A stretch of 64,000 nucleotides of DNA from an uncultured SAR86 cluster bacterium (GTDB lineage Bacteria > Pseudomonadota > Gammaproteobacteria > Magnimaribacterales > Magnimaribacteraceae). Where the stretch lies: assembly GCA_937773605.1 (NCBI GenBank), contig CALJVP010000007.1, positions 19,193-83,192 on the forward strand. Direction: 5' to 3'. A model generated the notes under the pieces. The model was not told the origin of the DNA. It did not search any database and worked only from the letters and a program-made list of their open reading frames with translations. Made by a program: the position numbers and the translations under genes. Positions 63,543-64,000 of the stretch are shown here, in pieces (position 1 is the first letter of the stretch; each line of letters starts with the position of its first letter).

Positions 63543-64000
63543 ATGGACTTATCATTTTCTAAAGAAGATCTAGATTTCAGACAGGAAGTTGTTGATTTTC
63601 TTGATAATAATTACCCTGCAGATATTAAAGAAATGCAGGACAAAAGACTGCCCTTAGATAAAGAGCAGAACATCAGATGGCAAAAAATCTTATCAAATAA
63701 AGGTTGGTTCGCTGTTAATTGGCCTTCAGAGTACTCGGGAAGCCCTGAGTTAACCCTAACTCAGAAGTATATCCTCCAGAATGTGTTGGCCGAATACAAT
63801 ACTCCAGTTCAATTGCCCTTTGGCGTTGGAATGTGCGGACCTGTTATCTATACGTTTGGTACTGATAAACAAAAAGATCAGCATTTGCCCTCCATTCTAA
63901 ATAGTGATGTTTGGTGGTGTCAGGGGTATTCAGAGCCTGGATCGGGATCAGATCTTGCATCTCTTAAAATGCGAGCGGATAAACAAGGAGATCATTATCT
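63543..64000 (+). CDS. acyl-CoA dehydrogenase, N-terminal part (runs off window end)
   Basis: MDLSFSKEDLDFRQEVVDFLDNNYPADIKEMQDKR...GWFAVNWPSEYSG...WWCQGYSEPGSGSDLASLKMRA. Confidence 0.93.
   Translation, partial: MDLSFSKEDLDFRQEVVDFLDNNYPADIKEMQDKRLPLDKEQNIRWQKILSNKGWFAVNWPSEYSGSPELTLTQKYILQNVLAEYNTPVQLPFGVGMCGPVIYTFGTDKQKDQHLPSILNSDVWWCQGYSEPGSGSDLASLKMRADKQGDHY

Overview
64 kb of AT-rich, densely coded bacterial chromosome. Gene content looks like a marine gammaproteobacterium with a small genome (SAR86-like is a guess from content only). I found no rRNA, CRISPR array, prophage or intact transposon. Most of the window is housekeeping: ftsK/lolA/serS, trxB, tdk, trpS, a lolC-lolD-msbA-lpxK-ycaR-kdsB-murB envelope cluster, etfBA/ETF-QO, metH/trmA, nfuA, sbcB, csiV/mfd. 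It also carries lipid/acyl-CoA genes (SDRs, enoyl-CoA hydratases, AcuI-like reductase, nitronate monooxygenase-family proteins, acyl-CoA dehydrogenase). The points most worth a second look are: (1) one uninterrupted ORF encoding an MsbA-LpxK fusion; (2) a TonB-dependent receptor broken by three reading-frame shifts, two explicable as 1-nt losses in homopolymers; (3) a gene-decay zone after tRNA-Ser(UGA), with a stop-interrupted DUF4177-like remnant, a 58-bp imperfect direct repeat and a duplicated promoter/start block; (4) two nitronate-monooxygenase-family genes each preceded by an unlisted single-TM micro-ORF; (5) a strong minus-strand terminator about 280 nt past the nearest ORF, implying an unannotated transcript or decayed gene. 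I did not see a clearly new multi-gene system. All product names come from motif and family recognition by eye, without database searches.
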